DNA of 64,000 nt from an uncultured Porphyromonadaceae bacterium (GCA_900545915.1 URAV01000017.1:4893-68892); one strand, 5' to 3'. Positions 9,121 to 18,564 are shown, numbered from the stretch's first letter. Program-made: numbers and translations. The notes: generated by a model from the letters alone, not told the origin.

Positions 9121-9738
9121 ATGCCAAAAATAAAAGTAAAAAGGAAAAGCACGTTCATCGACATGACGGCGATGAGTGACGTGACTGTACTTTTGCTTAC
9201 GTTTTTCATGTTGACTTCTACTTTCGTACAGAAAGAACCCGTACAAGTAGCGACTCCGGCATCTGTTTCGGAAATTAAGATACCCGAAACAAATATATTG
9301 CAGATTCTGGTAGATCCGAAAGGTAAAATCTTTATGAGTCTGGATAATCAGGATAATCGGGTTGATGTATTGCAAAATGTAGGCAGAGAATATGGTATTG
9401 AGTTTACTCCTGAAGAGATCAATAAATTTAAACTGATGAATTCTTTCGGAGTTCCTCTTGCCCAGATGAAGTCTTTTTTAGCACTTCCGACGGACAGGCA
9501 GGACGCTATCTTGAAAGATTACGGGATTCCCATCGACACGACGGCCAATCCTTCTAACGAGTTTAAAGCTTGGGTTAAAACAGCCAGGAATGTAAACGGA
9601 GATTTGAGAATTGCAATTAAGGCGGACAGAACGACTCCTTATTCCAGAATAAAAGAAATTATGTCTTCTTTACAGGATATTAGGGAGAATCGTTATAATC
9701 TGATTACTACGCTTAAGAGTATTCCCGCAGATAATTAA
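9121..9738 (+). CDS. exbD: ExbD/TolR-family protein (first copy)
   Basis: A 205-residue protein with a basic N-terminus and a single TM (TVLLLTFFMLTSTFV) preceded by FIDMTAMSDV, which carries the acidic residue expected in the proton path of ExbD. The rest is a periplasmic TolR-type domain, here with an insertion (about residues 80-155) that makes it longer than E. coli ExbD (141). It starts 19 bp after exbB and is followed 24 bp later by a second, different ExbD. Paired ExbD genes are normal in Bacteroidota TonB operons. Confidence 0.9.
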   Translation: MPKIKVKRKSTFIDMTAMSDVTVLLLTFFMLTSTFVQKEPVQVATPASVSEIKIPETNILQILVDPKGKIFMSLDNQDNRVDVLQNVGREYGIEFTPEEINKFKLMNSFGVPLAQMKSFLALPTDRQDAILKDYGIPIDTTANPSNEFKAWVKTARNVNGDLRIAIKADRTTPYSRIKEIMSSLQDIRENRYNLITTLKSIPADN

Positions 9739-9762
9739 TAACAGTCATAAAGGAAAAATATT

Positions 9763-10431
9763 ATGGCAGAAGTACAACAAAAAGATAACGGGGGAGGCAA
9801 AGGTAAGCAGAAGAAGATGACGATCCGCGTGGACTTCACTCCTATGGTGGATATGAACATGCTTTTGATCACATTTTTCATGCTTTGTACATCATTGAGT
9901 AAGCCGCAGACGATGGAAATCAGTATGCCTTCCAATGATAAGTCTATTACGGAAGAAGATCAGACGAAAGTTAAAGCATCTCGTGCTATTACGTTGATTT
10001 TGGGAGGAGATGACCGAGTATTTTATTATACCGGTGAGCCTAATTATGAGGATTACACCTCGTTGAAAGAAACTACGTATGAAGCCGATGGTTTGAGAGC
10101 TATGTTGATGGGACGTAATGCAGATATCGTTGCCAAAATAAAAGCTCTGAAAGCTGAAAAGTTGGAAAAGAAATTTTCAGATGAAGAGTATAATGAACGG
10201 GCGATGAAGATCAAGGATGTAAATACTGCTCCCGTAGTAATGATAAAGGCAACCGATGATGCGACTTATGAGAATCTTGTAGATGCTCTTGATGAGATGC
10301 AGATTTGCAGCATCAGTAAGTATGCGATTGTTGATATAACCGAAGGTGATGAGTTTTTGTTGGATAACCTTGAACAGAAAGGAAAACTGACGGAAAATAT
10401 CGATCGGGATCAAATTAAGAAAACTAATTAG
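9763..10431 (+). CDS. exbD: ExbD/TolR-family protein (second copy)
   Basis: A 222-residue protein. The N-terminal 20 residues are Gly/Lys/Gln-rich, then VDFTPMVDMNMLLITFFMLCTSL, a canonical ExbD transmembrane segment with the conserved Asp. The periplasmic part contains a long Lys/Glu-rich helix (residues ~125-150) not found in E. coli ExbD. It differs clearly from the upstream ExbD, so the two probably form a heteromeric stator part with ExbB. It is cotranscribed with tonB, which starts 23 bp later. Confidence 0.9.
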   Translation: MAEVQQKDNGGGKGKQKKMTIRVDFTPMVDMNMLLITFFMLCTSLSKPQTMEISMPSNDKSITEEDQTKVKASRAITLILGGDDRVFYYTGEPNYEDYTSLKETTYEADGLRAMLMGRNADIVAKIKALKAEKLEKKFSDEEYNERAMKIKDVNTAPVVMIKATDDATYENLVDALDEMQICSISKYAIVDITEGDEFLLDNLEQKGKLTENIDRDQIKKTN

Positions 10432-10454
10432 TACTCATTTAAAAAAGAAGAAAA

Positions 10455-11285
10455 ATGGCAAAAATAGATTTAACTTCGAAAGAATGGTGCGATTTGGTTT
10501 TTGAAGGACGTAATAAGAGCTATGGAGCATACGACTTGCGTATGACTTCTTCGAAACGACATAATGTTGCAATGCTTATTATATTGATTGTAGCAGTTGT
10601 GGGTTTTTCGCTCCCTTCTTTGATTCGTATTATGACTCCTGAAAAAGTAGAAGATTTTACGGTTACAGAAGTAACACAGTTGTCAGATCTTCCTAAGGCA
10701 GAAGTCAAGAAAAACGAAGAATTGAAGCCGATGGCTCCGACGACTCCTCCTCCTCCTTTGAAGAGCTCTATCAAATTTACGGCTCCGGTCATAAAAGATG
10801 ATAGTGAGGTTTCCGATGAAGAAGATATCAAATCGCAGGATGAATTGGCTGCTAATAATAAGATCGCTATTTCTATCGCCGATGTAAAAGGTAATGATGA
10901 GATCAACGGACAGGATATTGCGGATTTCAAGGAATTCGTTCAGCCTGAAGCTCCGGTAGAGGAAGAAAAGCCGTATCAGGCTGTAGAACAGATGCCTCAG
11001 TTCCCTGGTGGTGAAGCAGCATTGCTGAAGTTTATCAATGAAAAGATCAAATATCCTATTCCTGCACAGGAAGCGGGTATTCAGGGACGTGTAGTAGTAC
11101 GTTTCGTAGTTTCAAAAACCGGTGAAATCAAGGATGTGACGGTTTTGAGAAGCGTCGAATCCTCTTTGGATAAAGAAGCAGTGCGAGTTATCCAAATGAT
11201 GCCTAAATGGATTCCGGGGAAACAGAACGGTAATAATGTTGCTGTTTATTTTACAGTTCCTGTAGTATTTAAACTTATGCAGTAA
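10455..11285 (+). CDS. tonB: TonB energy-transducing protein
   Basis: A 276-residue protein. The N-terminus (DLVFEGRNKSYGAYDLR) is the typical cytoplasmic lead of Bacteroidota TonB, followed by a TM (VAMLIILIVAVVGFSLPSLI), a Pro-rich and acidic periplasmic linker (APTTPPPPL...), and a C-terminal TonB domain from about residue 180 (EQMPQFPGGEAALLKFI...YPIPAQEAGIQGRVVVRFVV...). It transmits the proton-motive force from ExbB/ExbD to outer-membrane receptors, including SusC-type transporters. Confidence 0.93.
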   Translation: MAKIDLTSKEWCDLVFEGRNKSYGAYDLRMTSSKRHNVAMLIILIVAVVGFSLPSLIRIMTPEKVEDFTVTEVTQLSDLPKAEVKKNEELKPMAPTTPPPPLKSSIKFTAPVIKDDSEVSDEEDIKSQDELAANNKIAISIADVKGNDEINGQDIADFKEFVQPEAPVEEEKPYQAVEQMPQFPGGEAALLKFINEKIKYPIPAQEAGIQGRVVVRFVVSKTGEIKDVTVLRSVESSLDKEAVRVIQMMPKWIPGKQNGNNVAVYFTVPVVFKLMQ

Positions 11286-11316
11286 GATTGTTGTTATTAT
11301 ATTAACAATATCACCT

Positions 11317-11365
11317 AAAATACTCCGCACCTCTATGTCTCCAGATGTAGGGCTGCGGGTATTTT
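11317..11365 (+). terminator. Hairpin after tonB, possible attenuator/terminator
   Basis: Arms AAAATACTCCGCA and TGCGGGTATTTT pair (one bulge) around an inner partly pairing loop. It lies in the 99-bp gap between tonB and the next gene. The tail is A/T-rich but lacks a long T run, so it may reduce rather than stop transcription into the following genes. Confidence 0.5.
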
Positions 11366-11384
11366 AGATTAAATACCTATAGTT

Positions 11385-11621
11385 ATGGAAACAGAAAATG
11401 ATCTTCAAAAGCCACAGAAACCCACAAAAAAAATTAATATGGGTTATATTTTCGGGATATTTATGATCTTGATTTACTTCGGAATGGCTTATCTTTTAAT
11501 CTTCACACCTCTTTTTGAAAACACTTTTTCAGAAATATTTCGGTATAGTATAGGAATTGTTTTCGCAATATATGGTATCTTTAGGGCCTATAGACAAATT
11601 AGAAACCAGAGGTATAGTTAG
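11385..11621 (+). CDS. Small two-helix membrane protein
   Basis: A 78-residue protein with a charged N-terminus (METENDLQKPQKPTKK) and two transmembrane helices (about residues 20-40 and 52-68), ending in basic residues (RAYRQIRNQRYS). It lies between the tonB hairpin and the PstS-like gene, 11 bp upstream of the latter. Small proteins of this type recur at this place in Bacteroidota genomes; I know of no assigned function. Confidence 0.7.
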   Translation: METENDLQKPQKPTKKINMGYIFGIFMILIYFGMAYLLIFTPLFENTFSEIFRYSIGIVFAIYGIFRAYRQIRNQRYS

Positions 11622-11632
11622 GAGATTTTATA

Positions 11633-12592
11633 ATGAAAATAAAGAGATCGTTTTGTCTTTCAGTTTGTGCGGTATTTATCCTTGCTGGGATTTTTGCAGC
11701 ATGTAACTCCCCTAAGAAAAAAGGGATTACCGAAACCCCTACGTCAGGACTTATTAAAATAAGTGCAGACCAAACCTTTGAGCCGATTATGGAGCAGGAG
11801 ATAGATGTTTTTGAAGGACTATATCCTAAAGCTAATATAATACCGGTTTATGCCGATGAGGTGGATGTTATAACCTCTCTCTTGCAAGATAGTGTGAGAT
11901 TGGCAGTTACGACGCGGAGGCTTTCTCCGAAAGAAGTAGAAACTTTGAATGCTCGGAAACTTTATCCGAAAGAAGTAAAAATCGCTACGGACGGAGTCGC
12001 CCTTATCGTAAATAAGGCAAATCCGGATACGTTGATTACTATGGACCAGCTTCGACGGATTCTTACGGGAGAGGTTACGGAATGGAGTCAGGTTTATCCT
12101 GAATCTAAATTAGGTAAATTGCAGCTTGTATTCGATAATCCGAATTCGAGTACGGTGCGTTTTGCAATAGATTCTATTTGTGCAGGAAAGCCTTTGTCGA
12201 AGAATCTGAATGCTCAGGATAGTAATGAAAATGTGATTGATTATGTTTCGGAAGTTCCTAATGCTATCGGTGTAATCGGAGCTAGTTGGATCGGAAATAA
12301 AAATGATTCGACGCGTCTTTCTTTCTCAGATAAAATTACAGTGATGGGTATCAGCCGAGATGATGTGGCTTATCCGTCGAACAGTTATCAGCCTTATCAA
12401 GCTTATTTGGCAATGGGATTATATCCATTGACCAGAGATGTTTATATAATAACTACCGATCCCAAAAGCGGTTTGCCAAGTGGGTTTACTACATTTGTCG
12501 GATCGGATAAAGGTCAGCGGATTATTTTGAAGACCGGGATTGTTCCGGCGACACAAGCAATCCGTATCGTAAATGTGAGAGAAAATTTATAA
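11633..12592 (+). CDS. PstS-like substrate-binding lipoprotein
   Basis: A 319-residue protein with a lipoprotein signal (FAACNSP, Cys about residue 25) and a periplasmic-binding-protein fold of the phosphate/PstS type: LIKISADQTFEPIMEQEIDVFE, then VTTRRLSPKEVETL, IATDGVALIVNKANPD and FDNPNSSTVRFAIDS. No pst ABC permease or ATPase lies nearby. Its place behind tonB and before a TPR protein suggests a role other than classical phosphate import, perhaps scaffolding or signalling in the envelope (inference). Confidence 0.8.
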   Translation: MKIKRSFCLSVCAVFILAGIFAACNSPKKKGITETPTSGLIKISADQTFEPIMEQEIDVFEGLYPKANIIPVYADEVDVITSLLQDSVRLAVTTRRLSPKEVETLNARKLYPKEVKIATDGVALIVNKANPDTLITMDQLRRILTGEVTEWSQVYPESKLGKLQLVFDNPNSSTVRFAIDSICAGKPLSKNLNAQDSNENVIDYVSEVPNAIGVIGASWIGNKNDSTRLSFSDKITVMGISRDDVAYPSNSYQPYQAYLAMGLYPLTRDVYIITTDPKSGLPSGFTTFVGSDKGQRIILKTGIVPATQAIRIVNVRENL

Positions 12593-12621
12593 TAATAATA
12601 TAATAGAAAACTATAGAAATT

Positions 12622-14274
12622 ATGCGAACTAAGTCAATGTTACTTGCTTCTTTCCTTTTTGTTGGAGGGGTGGTGAGTTCTGCTTTTGCAGAATCGTACA
12701 CGGATGGTATCGAATATTTTAAATCAGGACAACCCGATCGGGCGAAGATAATCTTGGATAAAACATTGAATGACCCATCTACTAAAAAGGCCGAAGCATA
12801 TTTTTATTTAGGGGAGATTTATTCGGGAATGAATAAACCAGATTCTGCCGGTATGTATTATGAAATGGGTTTGCAGGCAGATCCTCTTTATCCTTATAAT
12901 TCGATCGGTAAAGGGAAATTGATGTTGAAAAACAATAAAAAAGAGGCTGAAGCTCTTTTCAAGGCGGCAATTAAATCGGACAAAAAAAATCCGGAGATTT
13001 ATCTTGCCGTTTCAAAAGCATATTATGAAAATGTAATGCCTGAATATCAGAAATATTTAGATAAGGCTTTGGATGCTGATAAAGAGTATGCTCCTATTTA
13101 TGTATTCGAAGGAGATATTTTAGTCAAAGATGGGAAATATGGTGAAGCGTGCGGTTTTTATGAAATGGCACAAAACTTCGATGAAAACTGTCTGGAAGCT
13201 TATGTGAAATATTCGAATATTTATTTCCCTATTAATGCGAGTCTTGCTATTGCCAAATTGGAGGATCTGTTAAAACTGAAACCTAATTCTGCTATTGCAC
13301 AACGCGAATTGGCCGAAGCATATTTTAAGGATAGCAAATATAATCAAGCAGTAGAAGCTTATGCACGTTATATGGCTAATCCCAATCATTTTGAAAGCGA
13401 TCAGTCGCGTTATGCAGCACTGCTTTTCTTTGATAAGAAATATCAAGAATCTCTGGATCTTGTAGATAAAATGATTGTAAAAAATCCGAATGATTTTATC
13501 TTGAAACGTTTGGCGATGTATGATAATTATGAGTTGAAGAATTATGATAAGGCTCTTACTGCAGCGGAGACATTTATGAATACTCCGGGAAATCCTCAAT
13601 TCAATACACAAGATTATATTATTTATGCGAATATATTGATTGAAAACAAATTGGCGGATAAAGCCGTACCGGTATTGGAAAAAGCGATTTCTCTTGATCA
13701 AGAAAAGGTCGAACTTTATAAGGAATTGAGCGAAGCTTATCGTGCTGCCGGAGATATGCTAAAAAGTGCTGATGCATATAATGAATATATGAAACGTAAT
13801 CAGGATGTGAGCCTGACAGATTATTTCTTCTTAGGTACGATTTATTATCGTGCCGCTTCTGCCGAAGCACCGGCTGCCGAAGCAACTCCAGAGGAAAAGG
13901 CTGCAAAACTTGCTATTCAAAAACCGATATATCAAAAGGCCGATAGCTTGTTTGCTATTGTAATAGAGAGAGCTCCTGAAGATTATCGTGGATATTTATG
14001 GAGAGCCCGTACAAATTCCGGTCTTGATCCCGAAACGACAGAAGGATTGGCAAAGCCATATTACGAAGCTCTATTGACTGTTCTTGAAAAGGCTCAGAAT
14101 CCGAATAAGGCCGCGTTACTGGAGGCTTATAAATATATCGGTTTCTATAATTATCAAAAAGAGTATGCTGCAGGAAAGAATGTTTATCCTGAAACCCGCA
14201 AATGGTGGAGTAAGATGTTGACTGTTGATCCTAATAATGAGATCAAAGCTCTTTTGGATCAGCTACCTCAATAA
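12622..14274 (+). CDS. Exported tetratricopeptide-repeat protein
   Basis: A 550-residue protein with a signal peptide (MLLASFLFVGGVVSSAFA) followed by at least ten TPR-like helical hairpins, for example AEAYFYLGEIYSGMNKPDSAGMYYEMGL and ELYKELSEAYRAAGDMLKSADAYNEYM. An Ala/Glu-rich segment lies near residue 415. It is a likely periplasmic protein-protein interaction scaffold. It is the last gene of the TonB-associated group and ends before a strong terminator at 14311-14360. Partner proteins are unknown. Confidence 0.85.
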   Translation: MRTKSMLLASFLFVGGVVSSAFAESYTDGIEYFKSGQPDRAKIILDKTLNDPSTKKAEAYFYLGEIYSGMNKPDSAGMYYEMGLQADPLYPYNSIGKGKLMLKNNKKEAEALFKAAIKSDKKNPEIYLAVSKAYYENVMPEYQKYLDKALDADKEYAPIYVFEGDILVKDGKYGEACGFYEMAQNFDENCLEAYVKYSNIYFPINASLAIAKLEDLLKLKPNSAIAQRELAEAYFKDSKYNQAVEAYARYMANPNHFESDQSRYAALLFFDKKYQESLDLVDKMIVKNPNDFILKRLAMYDNYELKNYDKALTAAETFMNTPGNPQFNTQDYIIYANILIENKLADKAVPVLEKAISLDQEKVELYKELSEAYRAAGDMLKSADAYNEYMKRNQDVSLTDYFFLGTIYYRAASAEAPAAEATPEEKAAKLAIQKPIYQKADSLFAIVIERAPEDYRGYLWRARTNSGLDPETTEGLAKPYYEALLTVLEKAQNPNKAALLEAYKYIGFYNYQKEYAAGKNVYPETRKWWSKMLTVDPNNEIKALLDQLPQ

Positions 14275-14310
14275 AGAATCATTTTCTTTCGGAGTAGTTC
14301 CGATAATTAA

Positions 14311-14360
14311 ATATTTAAAAACTCCCGACAGACAAGTATCTGTCGGGAGTTTTTAAATAT
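14311..14360. terminator. Bidirectional terminator between the TPR gene and pabC
   Basis: A perfect 22-bp inverted repeat (14311-14332 and 14339-14360) with a 6-nt loop; the GC core ACTCCCGACAGA is flanked by A- and T-runs, so it works in both directions. It overlaps the last codons of pabC on the minus strand. Confidence 0.9.
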
Positions 14361-14943
14361 TTATACCCGTTACGGGCAAAATGATTTCTCCGAAACCGAT
14401 CATTGCATTAAATAGAGAAATGTGTTTGTATTTACTAATATCATCGATCGAAATGCGAGCTTCTTGTATTGTGCCTTGCCTTAGTAGATACTCTCTTTGA
14501 GTTCCTTTTAGTAAAGGATTTTCTGGAGTTTTCCATCTGTTCCCATCCGAAAAAGCCACGTTGCAGATAGAAGTATCGGTAATCAGATCGTTTTTGACGA
14601 TTAGAATATCATCGTATTTTTGTCTGGATGCAAATAATCGGTTTATTGTTTCCCTATTCGTTGTTTTCCATGAATATTCGATAGTATTATCTTTTACCAG
14701 TTTCAAAGACGATACAGGACGTACTTGATAAGGGATATATTCTATGGATACTATTTCTTTGTTATAGATAATACGGCATTTGGTCAATTCTTTATAGGGA
14801 GAAGGGTCGATCATATTGTCGATATTTATTTCGGCTATTTTCCCGAAAAAGTGTAGTCGAGTAGAATTTAATCTTTGATTGTGTAGATCGATATTGAACG
14901 CTTTACCGTCAATAATTCGTATGGTTTCAGTGAATAGGGACAT
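14353..14943 (-). CDS. pabC: Aminodeoxychorismate lyase-like PLP enzyme (class IV aminotransferase fold)
   Basis: A 196-residue protein beginning MSLFTETIRIIDGKAFNIDLHNQRL, the usual start of short Bacteroidota PabC-like proteins. It includes CRIIYNKEIVSIEY and the substrate-pocket segment DTSICNVAFSDGNRW...TPLLKGTQR-like (here NPLLKGTQREYLLRQG). It is shorter than E. coli PabC (269). Its start overlaps the pabB stop by 17 bp, so it is coupled to it. Together they convert chorismate to 4-aminobenzoate for folate synthesis. Confidence 0.82.
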   Translation of the reverse strand: MSLFTETIRIIDGKAFNIDLHNQRLNSTRLHFFGKIAEINIDNMIDPSPYKELTKCRIIYNKEIVSIEYIPYQVRPVSSLKLVKDNTIEYSWKTTNRETINRLFASRQKYDDILIVKNDLITDTSICNVAFSDGNRWKTPENPLLKGTQREYLLRQGTIQEARISIDDISKYKHISLFNAMIGFGEIILPVTGINI

Positions 14944-15910
14944 ATACTTTTTGTTTCATTTCATGATATTCTTTAATCACATCGCTTTGTGCGGTTATCC
15001 CTCCTCCGCTTTTAAAAATCTTTTTATTTCCTTGTTGTTCTATAAATCTTATCATAACGGCACTTTCTAATGTCGATTTATTGCAATATCCCATGATCCC
15101 GGTGTAAAATCCTCGATTATAAGTTTCGGCAGACCGGATAATTTTCATGGTGGCCTTTTTAGGTGCACCTGTAATTGAGCCGGCGGGGAGAAGATTGTAA
15201 AGAATGTCTCCGACTTTTTCAGGGAAGACGAGCTTGAGCTTTCCTCGTATTTCGGAACTGACTTGTAAAAGTTCTCCTTTATTGGTTATAATTTTGTCTA
15301 TATACCGATATCGGGGTACGTGTACATTATTGGCTATTTTGCTCAAATCATTTCGTATGAGATCTACGATCGTTGCATGTTCTGCACTTTCTTTAGGATC
15401 ATTTAATATTTGCCTTTCGGCATCCGGAACTCTGGAATCTATCGTTCCTTTCATTGGAAAAGAAGATATTTCATCATTGCAAATTTGAATAAAGATTTCA
15501 GGAGAAAATACGGTTAGCTGATTTTTTATCCAAAGGCGATAAGGAGCTTGGCTATATTCGAAAATTTCTTTTAATGAAAGATTCGTTTCTACCGAAGTTG
15601 CACAAGTCAGGTTCGTTAAATACGAATTACCTCGTAATATATTTTCCTCTATTATAGAAAACGAGTGCCGATATTCACTGAAAGGGATAAATTGAGGTTT
15701 CCATGTTATCGGTAAAGAGTTATTTTTGTGACCTTTCGGACAGTTCGTTACTCCGTTAAAGTCATATAGAATTAAGTCGGGATCAATATCGGATAGTTCG
15801 AGAATGTAAGCTTCGTCTCCTTGATAATTGATGATAAATATAAATTCTTTTCTGTATTTTCCGAGATTATTTAACTCTTTAATAATATCGGTTTGTGAGA
15901 ATAAGTGCAT
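14927..15910 (-). CDS. pabB: Aminodeoxychorismate synthase component I (chorismate-binding)
   Basis: A 327-residue protein read from the ATG at 15910 (MHLFSQTDIIKELNNLGKYR). The open frame extends 36 codons further upstream, but that part is Phe/Lys/Ile-rich, unlike the family, and lies toward a dispersed repeat, so the later start is chosen. It has the chorismate-binding domain motifs MKGTIDSRVPDAERQILND, EHATIVDLIRNDLSKIA and LLPAGSITGAPKKATMKII. It aminates chorismate with glutamine-derived ammonia (a PabA partner is not in the window) for folate synthesis. The N-terminal part is reduced relative to E. coli PabB (453). Confidence 0.85.
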   Translation of the reverse strand: MHLFSQTDIIKELNNLGKYRKEFIFIINYQGDEAYILELSDIDPDLILYDFNGVTNCPKGHKNNSLPITWKPQFIPFSEYRHSFSIIEENILRGNSYLTNLTCATSVETNLSLKEIFEYSQAPYRLWIKNQLTVFSPEIFIQICNDEISSFPMKGTIDSRVPDAERQILNDPKESAEHATIVDLIRNDLSKIANNVHVPRYRYIDKIITNKGELLQVSSEIRGKLKLVFPEKVGDILYNLLPAGSITGAPKKATMKIIRSAETYNRGFYTGIMGYCNKSTLESAVMIRFIEQQGNKKIFKSGGGITAQSDVIKEYHEMKQKVYVPIH

Positions 15911-15980
15911 AAGTTGGTAGATTTGTTTTGCAAAAATAAGGGCTGTACTCTGATTTTTATGAAAAATATATTTGAATTTT

Positions 15981-16150
15981 AAGGCCAGTCTAAATTTTTC
16001 AATGAAAAATACTATCAAATCATCTTTGTGTTTTTTTTCGGTCTATTTTCCCGCTTCGCAGTCATGTCGCTACGTTTCTTATCAGAAAAAATATTCTCGA
16101 GACAGTTCTCAAAAAATATGTCCATACAAAATTTAGACAGGTTCTTAGAG
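15981..16150 (+). repeat. Dispersed palindromic repeat, copy 1 (full length)
   Basis: About 170 bp. The left end AAGGCCAGTCTAAATTTTTC and right end AAAATTTAGACAGGTTCTTA are imperfect inverted copies. The interior includes ATACTATCAAATCATCTTTGTG, matching other copies. It lies between divergent pabB and the AraC-type regulator; the left arm is 71 bp from the pabB start. Confidence 0.8.
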
Positions 16151-16162
16151 GTATGATTTGTG

Positions 16163-16191
16163 TTGATTCTTGAGAATAATTAATATATTTG
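16163..16191 (+). promoter_or_regulatory. Bacteroidota-type promoter for the transmembrane regulator
   Basis: A -7 box TATATTTG (16184-16191) with TTG (16163-16165) 18 bp upstream. The start codon at 16211 is only 19 bp beyond the box, implying a very short leader. Confidence 0.5.
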
Positions 16192-16210
16192 TCTCAAACT
16201 ACTATTCCCC

Positions 16211-18517
16211 ATGAAACTCTTAATCTTTATTTTGTCATTGGTTATAAATATTCCGGTTTGCTTATCTCAGGGGAAAAAGGTATTGCAGATCAGTTCTTAT
16301 ACTGTTGACGACGGATTATCTCATCGGGTGATATCTAATATAATACAAGACTCTAAAGGATATATCTGGATGGCGACATGGAATGGGTTGTGTCGTTATG
16401 ACGCTTCTCGTTTTGAGACATGGAATATGTTACCGAACGGTTCGACGATAGGAAGATTGCTTCGAATAGCAGAAACGGAGGACGGGCGTATTTATTGTCA
16501 TAATTATAATGATAGCGTTTATATTTTTGATCCGGCTACTTGTAGATTTATGCAGTGTACAGGAGCTGAACAATTAATTTCTTATCCGCCTAATCCTTAT
16601 TTATTGCAAGTCGAGCAAGGCGGATTGCTTATTATCCACCGTGATTCTGGAGAGCGATATTTTCTTCCTGTGAAGAGTAATAAACGGTTGAAGAATACTT
16701 TGCATGCCTCATTTTCTGATAGACAGGGTAATTTTTGGGTCAATTTTGATGATGTTTTATATAAATTATCGTTTTCACCGGAATCTTATATTTACCGGAC
16801 ACATGTAAAAACAGAGAATTCTTTACTTTTTGGAGATGAGATCAGAGCGATTGCATGTAGTGCAAAATCCGGACGTTTGTGGATCGGTGCTAAAAGCGGA
16901 GATATTTATGTTTATAATAAGGAGGGAGATTTTGAGGGGTATCTTTCGAAAAATGGGTCTGTAACGCAAGTTCCTGTCCATTTCGGTGCTAATGCGTATG
17001 TGATAAAAGAGGATAGATCGGGAAGAATATGGATCGGGACAAAAGGAGATGGCCTTTATAGCCTTGTCCCTGAGGGAGATAAAAAATATACTGTCAGTCA
17101 TTATACGCAAAAGTCTCATGGGTTGGCTGATGATCGGATATATTCCTTGTTTTTTGATGATTCGGACAGATTGTGGATCGGAACGTTTGGTAATGGATTT
17201 TCTATTGTTTCCGTGAGGGGGGGGAGTGTGAATTTATTAAAGAACGGACTTCCCGGACAGCGTATCAGGTGTATAGGGGCTTTTGATGCAGGTCTTATTT
17301 GTGCCTCGACTAATGGTTTGTACCTTGTTGACAGCACAGGAAAAGTGTTGCGAAAAATAGGGAGTTCCGATTTTACATTTGTTCATAAGGCCAATAGAGG
17401 GGATATATATGTTTCTACGATTGGGGCGGGTATTTTCAGATTGTGTTCAGAATCCGGACATTGGCAGCTTATTCCTGTCAGATTAGGAAATGTTTCTGAT
17501 GATGTCGTATTATCCATTGCAGAAGAACTTTCGGGAAATATTTGGTTTGTGTCTGATAATAGTTTAGTGCGATTGTTTACAGATGGAAACATACAAACTT
17601 TCAGTCAAGATTTTTTCGGTAAAAATATCACTTTCTCAGAAGGTATTCCCATGCTGAAGGATAATAAGCTTTTCTTAGGTACGGCGGACGGTTTTATAGA
17701 AATGAGTTTAGAATCTTCAGAAAAATTTCTTCCTCCTTTATATTGGAGATATATTCAAGTCGAGGATTCTTTGTTTGTCCCGACAGATAGTTTGTTGACC
17801 GTTCGTTTGGGAGAGCATGTCCGGATAAGTCCTGTGGCTCTGGATTATCGGCCGGGAACTATACGTTATAGTTATCGTTTGGATACTGATACCGTTTGGC
17901 GAGATCTTGATTATGGTAAAGTTATAGAATTAGATGATTTGTCGAAAGGCAGGCATGTGTTGACGGTTCGTTCTACTGATAGTTACGGTATATGGATGAA
18001 TAATGATCGTACGTTTATAATTGATGTACGCTCTTCATTTTATAAAGGAGGAGTATGGTTTATTGTGATAGGCTTATTGGTCGTTGTTTCGATTTTTTTG
18101 TTTTATAACCGTCTGCCTTTTGTTCCGAGGAGTTCATTGCCAGATATATCTCCTTCATTACCCAAAGTGGACTTTTCTCCTGACGAGCAATTTTTGGAAG
18201 CGGCAAAATTGTTTGTAGAGTCGAATATGGATAAGCCGGAATTGTCTGTTGATGATTTTGCAGCTTATATGGGGATGAGTCGTACGATTTTGTATAACCG
18301 TATGAAAGATTTGCTTGATAAGACTCCCGCGAATTTCATAAAAGAGATGAGAATTAAACGAGCGGTACAATTGTTGAAGTTAAATATATATACTATTTCG
18401 GAAATAGCTGATATGACCGGTTTTAATGATGCAAAATATTTCAGTAAGGTTTTTAAAAGAGAGATCGGTGTTTCTCCGATGTCTTATGTTGATGAACAAG
18501 AGCGAACTAAGAATTGA
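16211..18517 (+). CDS. Membrane-spanning AraC-family regulator with periplasmic beta-propeller
   Basis: 768 residues. A signal peptide (residues 1-19) is followed by a two-bladed-propeller-like sensor of Reg_prop repeats (DDGLSHRVISNIIQDSKGYIWMATWNGL; DRSGRIWIGTKGDGLY; DDSDRLWIGTFGNGFS), a Y_Y_Y-type beta domain (about 540-605), one TM (613-635) and a cytoplasmic AraC HTH (about 656-763, e.g. TISEIADMTGFNDAKYFSKVFKREIGVSP). This is the layout of Bacteroides hybrid two-component systems with the histidine kinase and receiver domains absent. It would act as a one-component membrane-tethered regulator. No polysaccharide-utilisation genes adjoin it, so the ligand is unknown. Confidence 0.85.
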   Translation: MKLLIFILSLVINIPVCLSQGKKVLQISSYTVDDGLSHRVISNIIQDSKGYIWMATWNGLCRYDASRFETWNMLPNGSTIGRLLRIAETEDGRIYCHNYNDSVYIFDPATCRFMQCTGAEQLISYPPNPYLLQVEQGGLLIIHRDSGERYFLPVKSNKRLKNTLHASFSDRQGNFWVNFDDVLYKLSFSPESYIYRTHVKTENSLLFGDEIRAIACSAKSGRLWIGAKSGDIYVYNKEGDFEGYLSKNGSVTQVPVHFGANAYVIKEDRSGRIWIGTKGDGLYSLVPEGDKKYTVSHYTQKSHGLADDRIYSLFFDDSDRLWIGTFGNGFSIVSVRGGSVNLLKNGLPGQRIRCIGAFDAGLICASTNGLYLVDSTGKVLRKIGSSDFTFVHKANRGDIYVSTIGAGIFRLCSESGHWQLIPVRLGNVSDDVVLSIAEELSGNIWFVSDNSLVRLFTDGNIQTFSQDFFGKNITFSEGIPMLKDNKLFLGTADGFIEMSLESSEKFLPPLYWRYIQVEDSLFVPTDSLLTVRLGEHVRISPVALDYRPGTIRYSYRLDTDTVWRDLDYGKVIELDDLSKGRHVLTVRSTDSYGIWMNNDRTFIIDVRSSFYKGGVWFIVIGLLVVVSIFLFYNRLPFVPRSSLPDISPSLPKVDFSPDEQFLEAAKLFVESNMDKPELSVDDFAAYMGMSRTILYNRMKDLLDKTPANFIKEMRIKRAVQLLKLNIYTISEIADMTGFNDAKYFSKVFKREIGVSPMSYVDEQERTKN

Positions 18518-18564
18518 TTTTTTAATGAGATTGTCTGATTCGTTAAGTTTTTCGAAGTTGTAAA

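Noticed and set aside
11633..12592. PstS as part of a phosphate ABC transporter
   Set aside because: No pstC, pstA or pstB genes occur in the neighbourhood; the protein stands in the TonB-associated group instead.
15911..16018. N-terminal extension of pabB by 36 codons
   Set aside because: The extra residues are unlike PabB family starts and the extension overlaps one of the dispersed repeats; the ATG at 15910 is the natural start.
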